Assembly: GCA_010094045.1 (NCBI GenBank)
Contig: ML986579.1
Coordinates: 127,015 to 191,014 of the forward strand
Direction: 5' to 3'
From: Lojkania enalia
Taxonomy: Eukaryota > Ascomycota > Dothideomycetes > Pleosporales
Length of the DNA: 64,000 nucleotides
Positions within the stretch are counted from its first letter, which is position 1, and each line of letters starts with the position of its first letter. The position numbers and the translations under genes were made by a program. The notes under the pieces are model-generated. The model did no database searches and was not told where the DNA came from. It saw nothing but the letters and a program-made list of their open reading frames with translations. Positions 46,748 to 58,547 of the stretch are shown piece after piece.

Positions 46748-48528
46748 TTAGGCCTTGATTCGTTTCTGGTTGCCGCTATCAGATCCTTCCTCAGACGTTT
46801 TCCGCTTTCGGTCCATAGCCTCGTTGCCAAAACTCGGGCCGTTGGTCACGACTGGGGTCTGAAATGTCAATGGACTCGGCAACATATTGTTGTCCCGGCC
46901 AAAACCCCACTCGGGGTAAAAGCTCGAGGGCGAGGGTAGCAGCCCATTCTCAACAAACCGACTAGGGAGTGCGGATATCGGCGTTTCCATCTCACTTCGG
47001 CTGCCGTAGGAGCCATTATTGGTCGGTGGTGGCGGTCGTGCAAATGGGTTCGGTGGGCCGGTTGCTCCTGCGCTCAGGAGCGAGTTTGCGCTCGGCGATG
47101 GAGGGGGGAGGACAACACCCGAGGAATGAGACGCATCGGTGCTTGTCCTAGCTGGTGTAACACCCGTCGACTCTTTGGGAGAAGACTCCGCTGTCGCGCT
47201 TCCGGCATCAGAGTGTTCGCTAGGGATCTGCACTTTAAGTCGGGGCTTTTGCTGGATGCTATTCGATCTTGAAGGAGGAATTTGTGGAACTGAGGAAGCG
47301 GAGTGCGTGCGCTGCGGTTGGTTGGGGAGGGGCTGCGGAAGCGGATGAGGTGGAGAACTTCCATTCGTCTGCGGTCGCGACATAGCAGCAACATCAATTG
47401 ATTGCGATCGAATACCGCTCTCTGTCTTGACTGCTTGGGCTTCACTGCGAGGTGGCTCAACATTGTTACTGCTCCCCCAATGGGCAGCAAGCATCGAACG
47501 GCTATCATCTATGGGAGTGAAGATGCTGTGTTTAGCGGCTGAAGGGAGTGGCTTTGGCTGAGGTAGTGGCGGGCTCTGGAAGTTGCTCTGTTCCTGGTGT
47601 GGCGGGGATGGAACAGGCATTGGCTGTGGTGGCGGCTGCGGCCTTTCTTGCGGCTGGGGTTGGAATGCCGGTGGCATCGACTGTCTACGCTGCTCTTGTT
47701 GCATGAATTGCTGAACCTGCGGATGTGTTGGAGGCGGGTGTGTATATTGATATTGGGGAGGTTGCTGGGGCGGTTGAGGCTTTGGCTGCATTGCTTGGGC
47801 AGCCTGGGGATTGTAGAACGGCGGATTAGGCATATAGGCATAATTGGGTTGGGGTGGAGGCGCTTGAGAGCCATGATGTTGAGGTGGTGCGAGATTTGAA
47901 CTTGGTCGGCGGATGTGAGCGCGAGAACTAGGCCGGGAGAGACTGCCAGGTTGTGGCGAGGGGTGTCTATGATGGAATGGAATGCCGTTACCAATTGGCG
48001 GCGAGGCAGAGGGAGTTTGATGCCTGATATGCTGGAAGGCTGCCTGGTTCTGGAGATGCATCATAGCATGCTCTGGAGGGGTGTGCGAGTCCCGAGGCGG
48101 GGAGCCCATATGGTCGTCCTCTTCATCTTCGTCGTCTAGATCCTTCTTGCCCATAAAGTCCTCGGGGCCTTTGTGTTCGTGGGCTCCACCATACTGTTGA
48201 TTGTTAGCGCGCTGGACTCGAAACAGGTAAAGAGAGGGCATACATATTGGTAGCGGCCGATAGTTTCATTGATGTCGCCGGATGAAAACTCGTACAGCTT
48301 CTTATTGTGTCCGAAGATAATGACAGCGACGTCGACGGAACAGAGGACAGAGAGCTCGTGGGCCTTCTTGAACAGACCGCCCTTGCGCTTCAAAAATGTC
48401 CTGTAGAGAGCGCATCAGTACACAGGTGCACCATCGATCGCGTAAGCGGTGCAAGACGCGTGACGAACTTACACTGAGCGGTTCCGGTCGTCCTTGATGG
48501 CCTTGATCTCGATCTTCCTACGACCCAT
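46748..48528 (-). CDS. rlmA: MADS-box transcription factor RlmA (552 aa)
   Basis: MEF2-type factor that activates cell-wall genes downstream of the Mpk1/Slt2 wall-integrity kinase. Exons 48528..48473, 48400..48244, 48193..46748. The MADS domain is residues 1-60 ([20 protein letters not shown], then [27 protein letters not shown]), followed by the MEF2-like extension [28 protein letters not shown]. The remaining 450 residues are Pro/Gln/Ser-rich and should carry the activation and MAPK-docking regions; several SP/TP sites are visible. A basic [19 protein letters not shown] end may add nuclear targeting. Intron positions inside the MADS box match what is usual in moulds. The upstream spacer is long (3.4 kb), fitting a regulated gene. 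Confidence 0.93.
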
Positions 48529-50446
48529 GGTGGTGGAGAAAACTCAAAAGTCAAAGCGCATCGAACGGAGGGTACGGGGAGGAATGCGGGCGCCGGCGCT
48601 GGCGACAGAAAGCAATGAGGATGAAAGAAGGTCGGCGCTGTAGCGGGTATGCGGCGACGACAAGGCGAGAACACGTTAGTGTTTCAGGCAGGCCGAGCTG
48701 GAGACGATAGAGTCGGCAGGAGCGGGGAGGGCTCTGGGGCACGAGGATATATGTCTTCGGTGCAGCAGAAAGTGCTGGGGATGGCAACCACTTTCTCAGG
48801 TGTCTTTGCGGCTCTTGAGCGAGAGATCAGGTTCAGAACGGTGGTGGTGGATCGTGGGCGTGCGTCTCCTAAAAATAGAGGTGGAGGCCAAGGGTGCTTA
48901 ATTGTCCGCACTGGCTGCGGCGTCTGATTGGCCGGAAGAGGGGAGCAAATTAGCTTCTTGGCGCATTCAAAGTAGACTAATGTCCCCAATCTGAGTTATT
49001 TTTGGGGCATTTGTCGGCTGCAACGTCTGACCAGGACACGAGCTCACGGGCCAGCCATCGCGACAAGGCCCTGACGAGACCACGCTCGTGGAATGTTTCT
49101 ACCGTATGCACATGGGCTTTCCCGCCCTGAGGGACGTAAGTATTCATCAATGCCTGTTGGATGCATCAGATCTGGCAAATGAGGGACCATCGCCTAGCCT
49201 GCAGCTCCCGCGTCGAGGCCGCTAATTTTGTGCGAGTCCCAGGCGCTGCGGGTGGTCAGAACAGAGATGAGAAGACAGCAATAATGATCGCACAATAGTC
49301 GATGAACGCTGATCTTCGAGGAAGGGTGCGGGCCTGTCAATCACCCTATCTAGGCGGATGCAGGACGCACGGATGCCCTGTCCGCTGAGTGACCGTGACC
49401 GGGCATAGAGGAACGAGTACGGAGTGAGTAGTGTGTTCTGTGTACAAAGTACATCGCTCTATGCTTCGCGAGGCACACCACCAGCCATGCTTGCGCAAGT
49501 CCGCGGGGCCATTCCAGTTCCCGGGCGGGCAGGTCGCGCAGGCTGCTGCCTCGGCCGTCCTGGAACAGCATCAGTAGTAGGTGTCGAGCCGGCAAGGAAT
49601 TGCACGGGTGGTCTTGTGTTGTGGCCCAGCAGGCAAGAGCGCCAGCAGATACTGTAGCCCGCTCGATACGAACAGAGCATCCCCACCGCTCCGGGCCTCT
49701 GCCGGCGGGTGGCGGTAGCGAGCCAGTCCGTCCCAGTCTGCAACCGCGAAGAGGATGACGACGCTGCAGTCGGCCGGCGGGAGGGCTCAAGCGAGCGATC
49801 GCGCTGCCTGTTGCGGTGGTGGGTGGTTTGGCTAGCCCTCTGTCCTACGACGTTCAGATTGTCTCTCCCAGCATGCGTACACTAGCGCCTCTCAGCCGTG
49901 GATCCGTGGGCCTATCTATAGATATTTTTAGAAACGAAAGTGCCATGTGCGAGCGCTATGACCACGCCCGTCAACGTCTTTTCCAACCTCATCACACCTC
50001 CAGAACCTCGAACTTTGTAATCTGGGCACCCTTCTCGGCAACCACAGCTCGTGGCCTTCCCTCCTTCTCCCACCTCCCCGATGATATAATCCTGTCTTAC
50101 CTGCTTAAACGCCCTGTATATTCGCCGCTTGGTACCTGAACCTCTTCCTAACTGGCTCCTGTAATGCTCCACACGCTTCTCCTCTCCAGAAACGGCCAAC
50201 CCCCCCCCCCCTGCGAGATGATGCCAAAGGATTATTTCTAGTGCCCCGCACCCATACTGCCGCCCTCACTACTCGAACCGACCTAACAGGTGTTCCCCTG
50301 AGAGAAGCTTAGTGTTTCTAATTGAAGCTCGCGAAGGCTATTGTTTGTTTCTTTCATGTACTGATCGCTCCTGCATATGTTTCGTTTCCCCGGCCCACCT
50401 GCCTCGTGGCAGCTGCAGGCACACTTCCGTTTCCGTCCAGACATCT
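48529..50446. other. Long upstream region of rlmA, no gene seen
   Basis: About 1.9 kb 5' of rlmA. GC-rich near 48550-49800 with only overlapping chance frames; a C12 run lies near 50201-50212. The sequence up to 50446 becomes pyrimidine-rich, like a leader of the plus-strand locus that follows. Confidence 0.45.
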
Positions 50447-51194
50447 ATGGATTCCAAGAACGGTCCACCGCCGTTACCGATTAATCTATCGGTCAGTACC
50501 TGAGTTGAAATCACCATCTGGTAAACTTAGAAACGGTACCCCACGCGGTTCCACGAGAAACATAATCCTTTCTACCTTTTTTACAATCCTTGTATTTTCC
50601 ACCTCAGCTGAGTTCGATTGATTAACTGGTGCTCGTAGGAAATCCCCACCCAATAGTCTTCGAACTCCTATTAATGCACGTCAAAAGGGGAAAGGGATGT
50701 GTGAAGGTGCTCTACTTCTATTTGCACTTCGTTTCCTCAATCAGAAGAAGGCTAATTGAGACTGATGAGTGGGTTGCATCGACACCGACTCCCACGTGGC
50801 CGCCACTGTCAGCCATGACCTCACCATGAATTTCCTCGACCCCAATGCTCGACACGTCGGCTACGACGATCATCGAAACGCAATGAATCCTTCCACTGCA
50901 CCTCCTTGCCTTCCCCCTACCCTTTCAGCCATCCCTATACTCCAGACGCGGTGTATGACGGGAGATTCCCCTAGAATGCACATGTCTACCACGAGCACGA
51001 TTAGCAGCTGTCCCGTCAAGCCTGAACTTCGTTTCATCACTGAGCAAACAGATCATCTTCCCCCTTCTGTAGCTGACGACTCGAATCTACAAGAAATTAC
51101 TTTAGATTCCCGGCGAAGGCAAGATCAACCGCTCTTCAGGCGCCCAAAAGCCACTTCTGCACGACGTAAGCCTTTCCACGTGGGCCTAACATGA
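50447..51194 (+). pseudogene. Possible broken gene, coding-like pieces in shifting frames
   Basis: An ATG at 50447 begins MDSKNGPPPLPINLS and stops shortly after. A second piece, VPELKSPSGKLRNGTPRGSTRN, continues in another frame. A third near 50637 reads RKSPPNSLRTPINARQKGKG. A fourth from 50827 reads MNFLDPNARHVGYDDHRNAM, and LPSPYPFSHPYTPDAVYDGRF is offset inside it. The last frame runs to a stop at 51194 (PLFRRPKATSARRKPFHVGL). The pieces resemble one basic, Ser/Pro-rich protein. Some joins could be introns, but I could not build a full model. It may be a degraded gene, a gene with unusual splicing, or chance. No family is recognised. Confidence 0.3.
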
Positions 51195-51913
51195 AACGAA
51201 ATTGCGACGAGTTTTCGCTAAAAGTAGGACATGTTGCAGTCCAGGTGAACCCCAGCGGCTCGGTGAGGCTGATTTTGTCATGAAACAAGTCGAGATTCCT
51301 GTTTGACGTTTGAGGTGATGGGTGGGGGGAGAGCGATGCATGATGTGTACCCGGCCCGTTATCACAATCATTGCGTAATTCCTTTGACCGTGACAGCAAT
51401 TCAAAGAACCTCTCTGCAAAACTCTACTACACTCCTATTTTGAAACGAGCCCATCTACGGTAGAGACTTCATCTGAAGGACAAGGATTACATAAGCTCAA
51501 GTGATCTATCAATAATAGTCGAAAAGCAATCTTCTTGATTAATGCAGTAGCAGACAGGTAAGTGGCGATTAAGCCAGTACGGCCTGCCTACTTCTTAAAC
51601 ACCAATACACAGACTAGCTCCTCATAAGAAAAGCTTCCCAATTCCTCCAAAAGTACATACTCCCCAAAAGGCGCTAGTCGAAACAAAGTATAGACCCAAG
51701 AACCGTTGCTGTATGATTACCGAACGCTATACATGAGGGTATTATGTCAGGACCGGAAAGGTAATAGAATAGAAAGGGGGTATCAGAGCAGTGAAGATGC
51801 TGTAAAAGCAAACAACGGATGTGGCGTAAAATGGTGCTAACCCAAGTATGTGTAAGTAAATTATTCATTGCTATAGCACCGGGAGTCATACCATGTTCTC
51901 AAAGAGATCCCAT
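51195..51913. other. 3' flank of msb1, nothing recognised
   Basis: About 720 bp between the possible broken gene and the stop of msb1. AT-rich with short frames only. Confidence 0.45.
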
Positions 51914-54900
51914 CTAGCGCGCTCCGGATGGTCCGGGTGATCCCTCCATATTGCCTGTCAATTCAGCAACACGTGCCTTGATGCGCGCAACGCGGCTTTC
52001 AATCGTCTCCTCGCCACTGGTCTCGCCCTCATCCGTACGAGCACTTTGGCTCTGGCTTCGCCGGGATTGCTCTTCGCTAATCCGGGCTGCACGTTCTGCA
52101 GCGTTCTTTCTAATTTGGGCCCATCGATCTGATGAAAGCGGATCTTGATGACCAACACTTACAGACTCTTCAGAAACGTCATCCATCATCGGCAGTGCCT
52201 GCCGCGTTGGTGTTGACGGATCCTGGTGAGAGGTTATCTGTTGAGCCTGTGTGCGAGGGGCAGCTGGTGTCACCAATTCCTCATCTTCATCAGAGTCTTC
52301 GGGGACGAAAGCTGGCATATCGTCCATCGGTCCTTGATCGAACCTACTGAACGACTGGTCTGCTTGTGATTGCTCGCGTGGACTTGCCATAGGCGGAACC
52401 TCGCGATAAACGGGGGGAACGGCAGTAACGGCAGCGTTTGGTTCGACTGCGGGAGAATGTGGTGCAATGGTCTCCCTATGGTCGATACTGTGAGCTGGAG
52501 AAGGATCAGGTGCTGGAGAGGGAGTTTTTCGAATGTTCTCCGCCTTAAGCCCTGGCTTAGAATCAGGTACAGAAAGTCTAGTTTCTGGATCGGCTTGAGG
52601 TGTGGATTCTGAGGCCGGCGGGTCGGCTCGCTTCTTGCCAAACAACTTCCTGAACCCACCTCCACCGGCATTTTTCTTGTGGAGTTTCTTCGGTGGAGAT
52701 TTTTTAACAGGGGCAGGGGCAGCTTCAGGTGCTTGACGCTCGACCTCATCCACAGGGAATTCCTGCTTCGGGGGAGCAACCGGCTTCCGCTCGGGTACGG
52801 GCCGCAGAGCGGGGTGGGTATCCGAGTAGTCCGGCTGTACGGGCTTCTCGTCGAAAGCAGTTGGTGGTAAAGGCGAATTGGAATTGCTTGGAATGGGTAC
52901 CTGGGCAGCAACTGAAGTCTCTGGCCCCTGGGATTTGGTTGCCCCAGGCGTAGGTGTTGTAGGAAGTGGCGCTGGCGACGGGGGCGCATCCGCTTTATGG
53001 CTTGGAGCATCGGGCTCAGATATGGGCAATGCTGGAAGTTCGCGGTTTGAGAGGCGCTGTGCCGAAAACGCCCCCCCATTTGCAGTGGCTAGAAGGTTGT
53101 CTCTCGATCCCTTGCCGGCATTCACGTCTCCCAAATACTTCGCTCTGATAGCTTCCCGGTCTTTACCGCCTTGGCTGGCACCTTCGCCAAACTTCTTATC
53201 CCACTTCATCGCCGGGCCAGCCTCACTCAACAAATTAGGCTGCAAGGTCAAGACGCTATTAGTCTTGACTGAGACTGCGTCTTCTGTCCGTGCTCGACGT
53301 TGAGCAATATGTTCCGGTGCGACCTGGTCTCTTTGGTTCTGAGCTAGCCGCGCCGCAGCAGCCTGAATACGAGCATGCTGATCTGGACCAATGCTAGTTT
53401 TGCTCATTGGCGTATTTGAGGTAGTCCGATTGTATGGTTCTTTTGAAGGAGTTGGCTTCTTCCCAGTAGACTTCCGACGCCCAAGACGTCCACGCCTTGT
53501 GAAACTAAAGCGTCCTTTCTTTTCTGCAATGTAGGCACCTTCTTCCGGGCCGGGAGAAGCGCCCTTAACCTGTTCTTCAATTACTAGCCATTTTGCACCT
53601 GGGATCCGAGTTTCAACCAAGGTGCACCGCCCAAAAGCAGCCTTGCGATCGGTTGACTCCTCATCGGCCAAGCTAGTCATCCATACCCACCAAAATGTAT
53701 CGTCGAGATCGAATTTGGTTATGCTAGCGAGTTCACCCGGTTCTAGATCATCCGGAACTTGAAGGCCGTTCCGCATGTGCGATTGGGAGCTATGTACGCG
53801 GGTCACCTCGCCAATGGGTGGTAACACCTTGTCCGGTAAGAGGAAGGGTGCACTTGGATTGTGGCCATTTTCATCGGCAAACCCCGAGGACAAGAAATCG
53901 GCCCATGATGGGGTAGTTGGACGGCCAAAATCTGTATTTCTTGAACGAGGACCCGATCGGAGGCTTGAGAACTCGCGGGGGCTATTTGCCGTAGCCGTTC
54001 CATTTGGGCTGGTGACAGATGGGGTGTCGAGCAAACCAGAGAAACCCAAGTCTTCAAAACGGGACCAAGATGCGTCTTGGGTCCCCTTATCGGACACTAC
54101 GGCCGACTGATTAGTCGATGATATGCACTCCAACACCCGGCGACATTCGTCTGTCAAAGCAGACACCGTATCCTCGTATGCGGAGAACCGCTGCAGTGCC
54201 TCATCGTCATCCCGGTATTCGAAATGCTTTGCGCGGCGTAGGAGGGAGAAGGGGGTGGGCGACACTGAATCCACTATCATTACCACTTTAGTTGTTGTCG
54301 TCTGCATGAGCACAGGCGTAGTCGGTGGGTACTCTGTCTGTGACAATAAAGCCTGGAGGGAGCGTGGTAACCCTGAAATGCCGCCAATAGCATTCTCGTC
54401 AGGAGCAAGTGAGCGGAGGTAGGCGAAGAAGAGATGGCTAGCGGCATCTGCGGCTCTGCAATAAGAGTTAGCATCATTCTATGACTGATATCCGGCGAGG
54501 CGAAGCACACCTCTCCCACGTTCGGTAGCCTCCATCGAAGCCCTTGCCGTCGTCAGCAAATTCAAAGGCCCACCACCCCGCCATCCTCGACAACTTCCTG
54601 CCGCCCATGCCATTGGACTTTGCGTGGGCCGCAACAGCGGCAAGGAGGTCGAAGAAATCGAATATGATGAGTTTACGGGCGTCCGCGTCGACGCTGAGGG
54701 GAATGAAGGTATCGAAGGCGTGTCTGGCAAAATTCGAATCTGTGAATGCTGCATCAGTACAAGTCGCAAGCTTGCTCCGCGCTTGGTATTGAGCATACCC
54801 GACTCCCCAATTCGGAAAAGCTCGTAGGCGTCCCAAGTGACAACGCCGCCAGCCAACCTACTCCAACACCATTTTATTATACTGCAGAGAGCCTGTGGAT

Positions 54901-55364
54901 GTCAGTGCCGGAGTACCATAGAGGGAATTGCAGCATTGGCGCATACCAATGGCTCGACCAGGCGGAGCTCCTGCTGTAGACCGTCGCCAGAGTACTGCCG
55001 TGTGCCGTCATATGAAGCCTTGAAGAAGTTGCGGACGAAGTTGCGAGCGGCGCTGGGGTCGGACGCGGGGCGGAAGGGGAGGAGGAGTAAGGGCATGTCC
55101 AGGGCTAGTTGCACAGGTTAGCCTTCACCGTGCCATCGCGGGGTAGATCCAGGAGTACTTGCCTCTAGACTTGAGTTCCTGGGTGCAGACGTGGATGAGC
55201 TCCTGTATGTCGGTGGGCGCGACGTTCTTGCGGGACCATGCGTCCTCCCACCGCGGCTTTGGCGGTGCGACAGCCAGGCTGTCGTCGTGCTCCCCATGCT
55301 TGCCCGCCTTCGAGGCCGAGCGCGGGCCATCCTTGGATCTGAAGACGTTCTTGAAGAAGGGCAT
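51914..55364 (-). CDS. msb1: Msb1/Mug8 family morphogenesis protein (1074 aa)
   Basis: Fungal scaffold family linked to Cdc42/Rho signalling, bud or hyphal growth and wall integrity. Exons 55364..55163, 55104..54947, 54892..54799, 54739..54511, 54455..51914. The conserved N-terminal RhoGAP-like domain fills about residues 40-430. It includes DIQELIHVCTQELKSRALDM, LLLPFRPASDPSAARNFVRNFF, LCSIIKWCWSRLAGGVVTW and GRKLSRMAGWWAFE. The C-terminal 600 residues are Pro/Ser-rich and basic, with a Lys-rich KKLHKKNAGGGGFRKLFGKK stretch that may bind membrane, and a final helical SRVARIKARVAELTG. Intron 1 has a GC donor (AGAG|GCAAGT); a nearby GT choice would break the frame. It points the same way as rlmA, another wall-integrity gene. 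Confidence 0.88.
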
Positions 55365-56765
55365 CTCGAGTGTGTGTCGCGGGCGGCCTCAGGGTGCGCT
55401 CGGCGACATTCGCTGCCGGTGCGGTAAGGGCAATGCAAAGGCGAGGGGCACGCAGTGAGGCAATATCAGTCGGTGGATGCAGGGACGCGACAGTACCAGC
55501 GTGTCTGAGTGAGCGGTGGAGGTGATGTCTAATGCCGGCCGGCGGTGCACGCAGGCTTGCGAGAATTGTTGGGGACGTCGAAAAAAAAAGACGGCGACGA
55601 TGGAGCCCCCTATGCTGAGGAAAAGGCCCAAGCCACGAAATCACAGGTTTACACTAGCATTCACACAGAGGCGCGCCCGCGAAACAACGCCAAGCAAGCG
55701 CCGTCTGCCATGTGCGTGTGGCTGCAGCTCGACCGACGCCCTCAGCGCGCGCTGGCCAGAGCCTGGGCAGTCCTCGCACGTTCTTCTCTCTCCTCACTTC
55801 TCCCCTCTCACCATCGCCCTCTCCCGCCGGCCATTTCTCCTCGACGACGCTCGACGACAACACTTGAAACACGGCGCACGCTGGAGCATACAGAGGGACT
55901 GGCCGGCACACGCGCTGTGCCCATTGGCCTCATTTCGCTTCGGGCCACCGCTGGAAGCCCCCCGTCAACAACCATGCCCCAACGGAGCGGTCTCTGTGAT
56001 GCGTTGTCCACCCAGGTTCTGCTGGACCCGCGAATCATGCGCCGTTACGTGCGGACGCAGATCCTGTCTCCGTGCTCGCCGCCTGCCAGCCTTGCCCATA
56101 GGCTCGCGCAACGCCCAAATAGCCCGTTGATGTCCCTCTCTCTGGCCTCAGAACAGTCGGAGCAGAGGTCTGGCGATTGCGTCATGCCTCGAGCCAAGGT
56201 GCATGCTCACGAGCAGCAAAATATATCCGATGCCCTGGCCTAGCCGGTACCTAAGCTGCCGATGCAGGCGGCGGGGCGGGGCCCTCCCGCATAATCCGCA
56301 GCCCCGCTTGCGCGCTGCATCTTCGTACTGTCTTCATGTACATGCCGCACCAGCATTGTTCACCGTTGAGCGTCCTCGCCGAACGCTGTCTGCCGATTAG
56401 CAGTCTAGGTAGTACTAGGCTTTATGAACCATCTACTAGTACATTTGCCGGTACCTTTCAAAGAATGCGCTACCAGTGCGCTCCGCCGAGTTTTACAGGT
56501 TCCACCGTCCAATTGAGCCTCGCATCCATACCACTATCCTGTGTCCACCACTCGGTCCGTTTGGAACAGACGCCCTAGGTCCCTTCATTAAACAGTAGGC
56601 CCGCCCTAGTAGCGAGCAACTGCCCTAGATCTGTCCTTCGATAAATCTTCCGTTCGCCCATCCAAAGAACGACCGATGATCCATAGCACACAATCACACA
56701 CCACCATAGCGGCGAAGCAAAGCGACTCGACCTCTCCGTTGCCCAAGAAATAAGTGATAATCACA
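55365..56765. other. Intergenic, upstream of msb1
   Basis: About 1.4 kb between two minus-strand genes. Two long plus-strand frames overlap here in different phases; both are GC-rich chance frames without domains. It should contain the msb1 promoter and the 3' UTR of the next gene. Confidence 0.45.
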
Positions 56766-58000
56766 CTATAGGTCAAGGTCCCAAATTTGAGCTGCACCTG
56801 GAAAGACAAATGCTTATTGAACCATTTAGTTTAACCCGCGTTGCCCATTTTGAAGACTCGTTCCGTTAGTAATGGCCAGTCGTCAAAGGGAGTGACTTAC
56901 CTCCAGGCATGAGGGCGGCTGCGTACATCACTAGGCCTATTGGTACCAAGTCCTCCTCCGCGTTCATACCGGCGCTGTGCGTCTCTTTCGTCTCAGGTAC
57001 AAGGCCAGCATCTTCCCAGCTCTTCACCAGGCCGTCGGCTCGCTCGATCCATTCCGAATCATGCGATAGGGCGCATTTGATGCCCAGAGCCATCCCAAAG
57101 TCACGAAAAGCCAATCGTCGACTCGACTTTTGCCGCAAATAGGCCGACTCCCAAAGCTCTTGTGTATCTCGCTCCGCGCGATCAACAAGCCCTTGTGCCC
57201 ACCCACCAGAGTCGCGGAACCAGTGCGCCGTCCAGAGTGTCATTCCTAGGTCGAGGGGATCGGAGGAAGTGTATTTTTTCCACTTAGTATCGACGATGCG
57301 TTGATAGTCGCTAATTTCCTCAGATAAAACAGTACTATCGACGCCATCAGTGTTCTGCAGGAGCCGGAACACGACAAGTCCGTCAACAGGGTCCAGATTG
57401 CCCTCGCTCTTCACGAGTGGTTGCTTCAGGTCCATAGACATTTTCCAGTACATGCGAGGCCTCGGGCTCCCGCGATTGTAGACAAAGTGCGGATGAATGG
57501 CTCTTGCGAGAGAAATGGCTTGATGATTGTATTCCTTTTCCCCGCTTGTAATAGCTAGGCGGTTGAGCGCAAACATCCAAAGCGTCAAATAGTGGTGATA
57601 CTGGCCGTCCCCGTCAGAGCCGGCAGCATCCTCCTTACCAATTCGGAGTCCTCCTCCGAGGGGATTACTAGGTGAGGCACCGGGCAGGTAGGAAGAAAGA
57701 TCCCGCGTCCTTCCAAGAACTGAGTGGACTGTCGACACTAGAGATTTGGCGTTCGCAAGATAGATTGGTTGGGATGTTGCGCGATGTAGTGTGAGAAAGT
57801 TCAAGACTCCCTAGAGTGTTTCAGTGTAAGATTTAAAGCTAGCAGCTCGTGCATACAAAAGCATCCGTCCATAAATATCTCCCCCTATGCCCTGCAGGAG
57901 CAGTCGGCGGAGTCCAGTTGTCCGCTGACGTCTCCGTTGGAAACGCATAAACGCGTTGCATGGCACCTACAAATCGAGATATTTCGCTTCGTGATGCCAT
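56766..58000 (-). CDS. Conserved protein of unknown function, possible six-hairpin fold (361 aa)
   Basis: Exons 58000..57857, 57810..56901 and 56797..56766 (introns 46 and 103 bp). The sequence is mostly helical with repeated aromatic and His positions: YLWTDAFGVLNFLTLHRAT, GGGLRIGKED, GDGQYHHYLTLWMFALNRLA, AISLARAIHPHF, MYWKMSMDLKQPLV, EGNLDPVDGLVVFRLLQ and DPLDLGMTLWTAHWF. Such spacing of helices resembles an alpha/alpha toroid as in some glycosidases and epimerases, but no catalytic signature is certain. I recall similar proteins in both bacteria and fungi without an assigned reaction. No signal peptide, so probably cytosolic. The last exon adds AAQIWDLDL after the splice. Confidence 0.75.
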
Positions 58001-58547
58001 GATGGTAGTGAGTTTGCTATTTTATGCTCCGAAAAGAAAGCTCAGTGCACATATAAAATTATGGCAGATCTTCCAGTCATCGGGAGACTGAATATCCCGA
58101 GCTTCTAAACGATTTGATGGGGAAATCTGTGGTGTAGGGTGGGGTGACGAGATGATGTAAACATGCTTTAGCAAAGACCGCAGCGCATTGGGTAATAATC
58201 GAACACTAGCCAAGTTTAGCATTGTCTTGTAGCGTGACTGTTTCTGCAGCTGAATTCCATCAAAAGAAATATTTCGACTCTAAACGTGTTTTGTCGATGC
58301 TCCAGCGGCTGCAGGTGGTCGCTTGGGGGATGGAATGCGCTAACCTTCTGTGGAATAGCTTATATCATCGCAAAACACGAGGTCGGACCCTGTCAAAGGT
58401 TGAAGGTAGGCCCTACATCGTCCAGAGTGATAACTATCACCTTTTGCAGCCTTTCCGGCCCTACGTACTCTATCAACGGAGGAAAGCTCGATAGTAATTT
58501 GTTCATCTTCGGCTTAACTATCAAGTCGACAACGGAGTTCGCCCTAG
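58001..58547. promoter_or_regulatory. Divergent intergenic region
   Basis: A 547-bp spacer between the unknown gene (-) and the coiled-coil gene (+). Short overlapping frames only; no motif can be supported. Confidence 0.4.

Noticed and set aside
55545..56243. 232-codon plus-strand frame, and the overlapping 55516-56130 frame
   Set aside because: Two long frames in different phases in the msb1 promoter; GC-driven chance frames.
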